Below are positions 23,897 to 25,886 of a DNA stretch of 25,886 bases, piece after piece. The notes under the pieces were generated by a model. The model had not been told where the DNA came from. It searched no databases and was given only the letters and a program-made list of their open reading frames with translations. The DNA comes from Sphingomonas sp. CCH10-B3 (GTDB taxonomy: Bacteria > Pseudomonadota > Alphaproteobacteria > Sphingomonadales > Sphingomonadaceae): positions 85,001 through 110,886 of the forward strand of contig NZ_LSIJ01000101.1 of NCBI RefSeq assembly GCF_001556185.1. Direction: 5' to 3'. Position numbers and translations under genes: made by a program. The number at the start of each line of letters is the position of its first letter. The first letter of the stretch is position 1.

Positions 23897-25300
23897 TCAG
23901 GGGCGCAGCGGCCCCCAACCCGGATCGGAGCCGTCGAGCGGCGTCGGAATGCGGCGCAGATTGACGCCGGTCAGGTCGACCGACCAGAGATCGGCCTTGC
24001 CCGACGACCCTTGCGATGCGCGGAAGAACATCAGCACGCGGCCATTGGGCGACCAGCTCGGCGCTTCGTCCTGCCAGTCATCGGTCAGCAACTTCTCGCC
24101 GCTGCCATTGGGGCTCATGATGCCGATGCGGAAATTGCCGCTCACGCGCGTGAACGCGATCAGGTCGCCGCGCGGACTCCATACCGGCGTCGCATAGCGC
24201 CCGCCGCCGAAGCTGATCCGCCGCTGGTTCGAACCATCGGCGTCCATCACATAGAGCTGCTGCCCGCCCGACCGGTCGCTTTCGAACACGATCTTGCTGC
24301 CGTCGGGCGAATAGCTGCCGCCGGTGTCGATGCCGGGCGCATTGGTCAGCCGTTGCGGCGTGCCGCCCCCGCTCGACACGCGGTAAATGTCGGTATTGCC
24401 GCCGGTCGCCATCGAAAACAGGATCCAGCGGCCATCGGGCGAAAAGCGCGGCGCGAAGGTGGTGCTGACATTGTTCACGACCAGCCGCTGGCGACCGCTG
24501 CCGACATCATAGACATAAACGGCGGGCCGATCGTCGATGAAGCTCATGTAGACGATCGACTGCTGATTGGGCGCGAAACGCGGCGTCAGCACAATCGACT
24601 GGCCATTGGTCAGGAAGCGGTGGTTGGCGCCGTCCTGGTCCATGATCGCCAGCCGCTTGATCCGCCGCCCCTTGCTGCCGGTTTCGGAGACATAGACGAC
24701 GCGGCTGTCGAAATAGGGGCCTTCGCCGGTCAGCCGGGCATAGATGGTGTCGGCGCATTTGTGCGCCGCCCGGCGCCAGTCGGCAGGCGTCACGACAAAG
24801 CCCTGCCGCACCAGCTCGCTGCGCGCCGCGACGTCGTAGAGATAACAGCCGACCGTCAGCGTGCCGTCGCCGTTCGCACGCACAAAGCCCTGCACCAGCG
24901 CCTGCGCACCGGTGCCGCCCCAATAATCGAACTGCGGCGCGGTGACTTCACCATAGGCAACCGGCTTCAGCCGGTCGGGGCCGAGCGGGTTGAACAGCCC
25001 CGAATTCTTCAGGTCCGCTGTCATCACTTCCGCGAGCTGGCGGCCGAGCGCATCGGTGCTGCCTGCGGGCGTCGCGACCGCGGCATTGGTCGGCATCGCC
25101 GGAATCGCGATCGGCAGCGGCGCGGAAATGCCGCCCGTCACCGACACTTCGAGCGGCGGCGGCGTCTGCTCATCCGGCGCCGTCTGACCAGCAGGTGGCG
25201 CAGACGCCGGCGCGGCGGGAGGCGGCGCGGTCTGGGCGAGCAGCGGCGCCGCGCCGAGCGCGGCGGCAACGGTCCAGCAGAAAATCGAGCGTCGGGTCAT
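23897..25300 (-). CDS. tolB: Tol-Pal system periplasmic protein TolB
   Basis: TolB is the periplasmic beta-propeller that binds Pal and is regulated by TolA. The protein has 467 residues from the ATG at 25300 (MTRRSIFCWTVAAALGA), with GAGG just upstream inside the tolA stop region. Another ATG at 25306 is too close to that site. A signal peptide ends near LLAQ, followed by an unusual Pro/Ala-rich linker (about residues 22-55). The N-terminal domain (LAEVMTADLKNSGLFNPLGPDR, AQALVQGFVRANGDGTLTVGCYLYD) follows. A six-bladed propeller comes next, with repeated SPDG/SPNG blade turns (APRFSPDGRWILFSM, GGSYSPDGSKIVFESDRSGG, APSWSPNGRVLMFFRAS). The start lies 8 bases past the tolA stop, so the two are likely one operon. 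Confidence 0.96.
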   Translation of the reverse strand: MTRRSIFCWTVAAALGAAPLLAQTAPPPAAPASAPPAGQTAPDEQTPPPLEVSVTGGISAPLPIAIPAMPTNAAVATPAGSTDALGRQLAEVMTADLKNSGLFNPLGPDRLKPVAYGEVTAPQFDYWGGTGAQALVQGFVRANGDGTLTVGCYLYDVAARSELVRQGFVVTPADWRRAAHKCADTIYARLTGEGPYFDSRVVYVSETGSKGRRIKRLAIMDQDGANHRFLTNGQSIVLTPRFAPNQQSIVYMSFIDDRPAVYVYDVGSGRQRLVVNNVSTTFAPRFSPDGRWILFSMATGGNTDIYRVSSGGGTPQRLTNAPGIDTGGSYSPDGSKIVFESDRSGGQQLYVMDADGSNQRRISFGGGRYATPVWSPRGDLIAFTRVSGNFRIGIMSPNGSGEKLLTDDWQDEAPSWSPNGRVLMFFRASQGSSGKADLWSVDLTGVNLRRIPTPLDGSDPGWGPLRP

Positions 25301-25308
25301 GCGCATCC

Positions 25309-25886
25309 TCACCGGAGTTGCCAATTGTAGTTGATGTTGCTCCAGCCGCCATTCGCCGTCTGGTAGTATTCAGCGGGCAGCTTAAGCGGCGCGCATTGCC
25401 GAAATGCGGCAATGCCCAGATCGGCGATCTGCTGCGCATAGCGTTCGGTTTCGGAATCGGTGTTCAACCGGCTGAGAACTGTCGGCTTGGTGGCAAGGTT
25501 CCCGTCGCGGTTGAGCCGCAGGTTGAACTTGATGACGATGCGCTTGGCTTCCTGCGGGATGCCGGCGTTCGACAGGCGATCGGCGCAGGGCTGGATCTGG
25601 CGGCGGATCGCATCCTGAATCCCGGCCAGCGCCTTGGCATCGATGACGACGCCGACCGGCGCGACGACCCTGCTCGGGCTTGGCTTGTCGGTCAGCCCCG
25701 CGACGATATCGTCCGACAGGCGCGATCCGCGTGGCTTGGGCTTGGTCGCTGCAACCTGCGTGCCGGTGCCGGGCTTGGCGGCGGGCTTGGTCGGGGTGGT
25801 CGGCGCGTTGACCGGCTTGGCGGCGGGCTTGTTCGGCTTGGCGGGCGCTGCCGTCGCCACGTCGCGGGGCTTGGGCGGGGCGGGCT
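25309..25886 (-). CDS. tolA: TolA, C-terminal part (cut by window edge)
   Basis: The frame is open to the window edge and its N-terminus lies outside. What remains is a Lys/Pro/Ala-rich low-complexity stretch (repeats of AKPNKPAAKP, APTTPTKPAAKP and ATKPKPRGSRL) and then a folded C-terminal domain of about 120 residues. The domain contains IQDAIRRQIQPCADRLSNAG, RIVIKFNLRLNRDGNLATKPTVL and YAQQIADLGIAAFRQCAPLKLPAEYY, the TolA-domain-III pattern with its two cysteines. It ends GGWSNINYNWQLR. TolA spans the periplasm between the TolQR motor and TolB/Pal. Its position directly before tolB confirms the call. The Lys/Pro-rich linker is less helical-looking than in E. coli TolA, which fits alphaproteobacterial homologues. 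Confidence 0.92.
   Translation of the reverse strand, partial: PAPPKPRDVATAAPAKPNKPAAKPVNAPTTPTKPAAKPGTGTQVAATKPKPRGSRLSDDIVAGLTDKPSPSRVVAPVGVVIDAKALAGIQDAIRRQIQPCADRLSNAGIPQEAKRIVIKFNLRLNRDGNLATKPTVLSRLNTDSETERYAQQIADLGIAAFRQCAPLKLPAEYYQTANGGWSNINYNWQLR

Overview
This window is chromosomal DNA from a GC-rich alphaproteobacterium, most likely a sphingomonad. The evidence is the hisS-prfA-prmC operon followed by a DUF4167 gene, the tolA-tolB-pal order, periplasmic DUF4139, M61 and S9 proteins, frequent GTG/TTG starts, and short GC-rich palindromic repeats between genes. No rRNA, tRNA, CRISPR array, insertion sequence or phage gene was recognised. Coding density is very high. No stretch over 300 bases lacks a gene; the longest gap is 4798-5045.

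Layout: 1-537 holds the N-terminal end of a CBS-domain protein and a small two-helix membrane protein. 540-3724 holds two adjacent secreted DUF4139 paralogues. 3841-8318 (all minus) holds a DUF4167 protein and the translation operon hisS-prfA-prmC (histidyl-tRNA synthetase, release factor 1, and the methyltransferase that modifies release factors), joined by overlapping stops and starts. prmC carries an in-frame palindromic repeat near its 5' end. 8417-11704 (plus) holds a DUF1345 membrane protein, an exported M61 peptidase with a PDZ domain, and inorganic pyrophosphatase. 11708-13565 (minus) is a tightly overlapping EamA transporter-GNAT-GNAT operon. 13697-15784 is a secreted prolyl-oligopeptidase-like enzyme. 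15799-17834 (minus) runs ispG, an SMR transporter and a retropepsin-like protease. 17965-20933 (plus) holds a membrane acyltransferase, an isoaspartyl peptidase and an S1/P1 nuclease. 21074-23151 (minus) holds an alpha/beta hydrolase and a two-gene operon of an SPFH membrane protein plus a small ribbon-helix-helix protein with an AT-hook-like tail. 23298-25886 (minus) is the end of the tol-pal operon, closed by a strong terminator.

Most of this is conserved housekeeping. The items most worth a second look are the palindromic element translated as part of PrmC, the SPFH/RHH pair with a perfect AT-rich palindrome in its leader, the TonB-box-like segment beside a polyproline run in one DUF4139 protein, and an isolated perfect AT-rich inverted repeat upstream of the DUF4167 gene.
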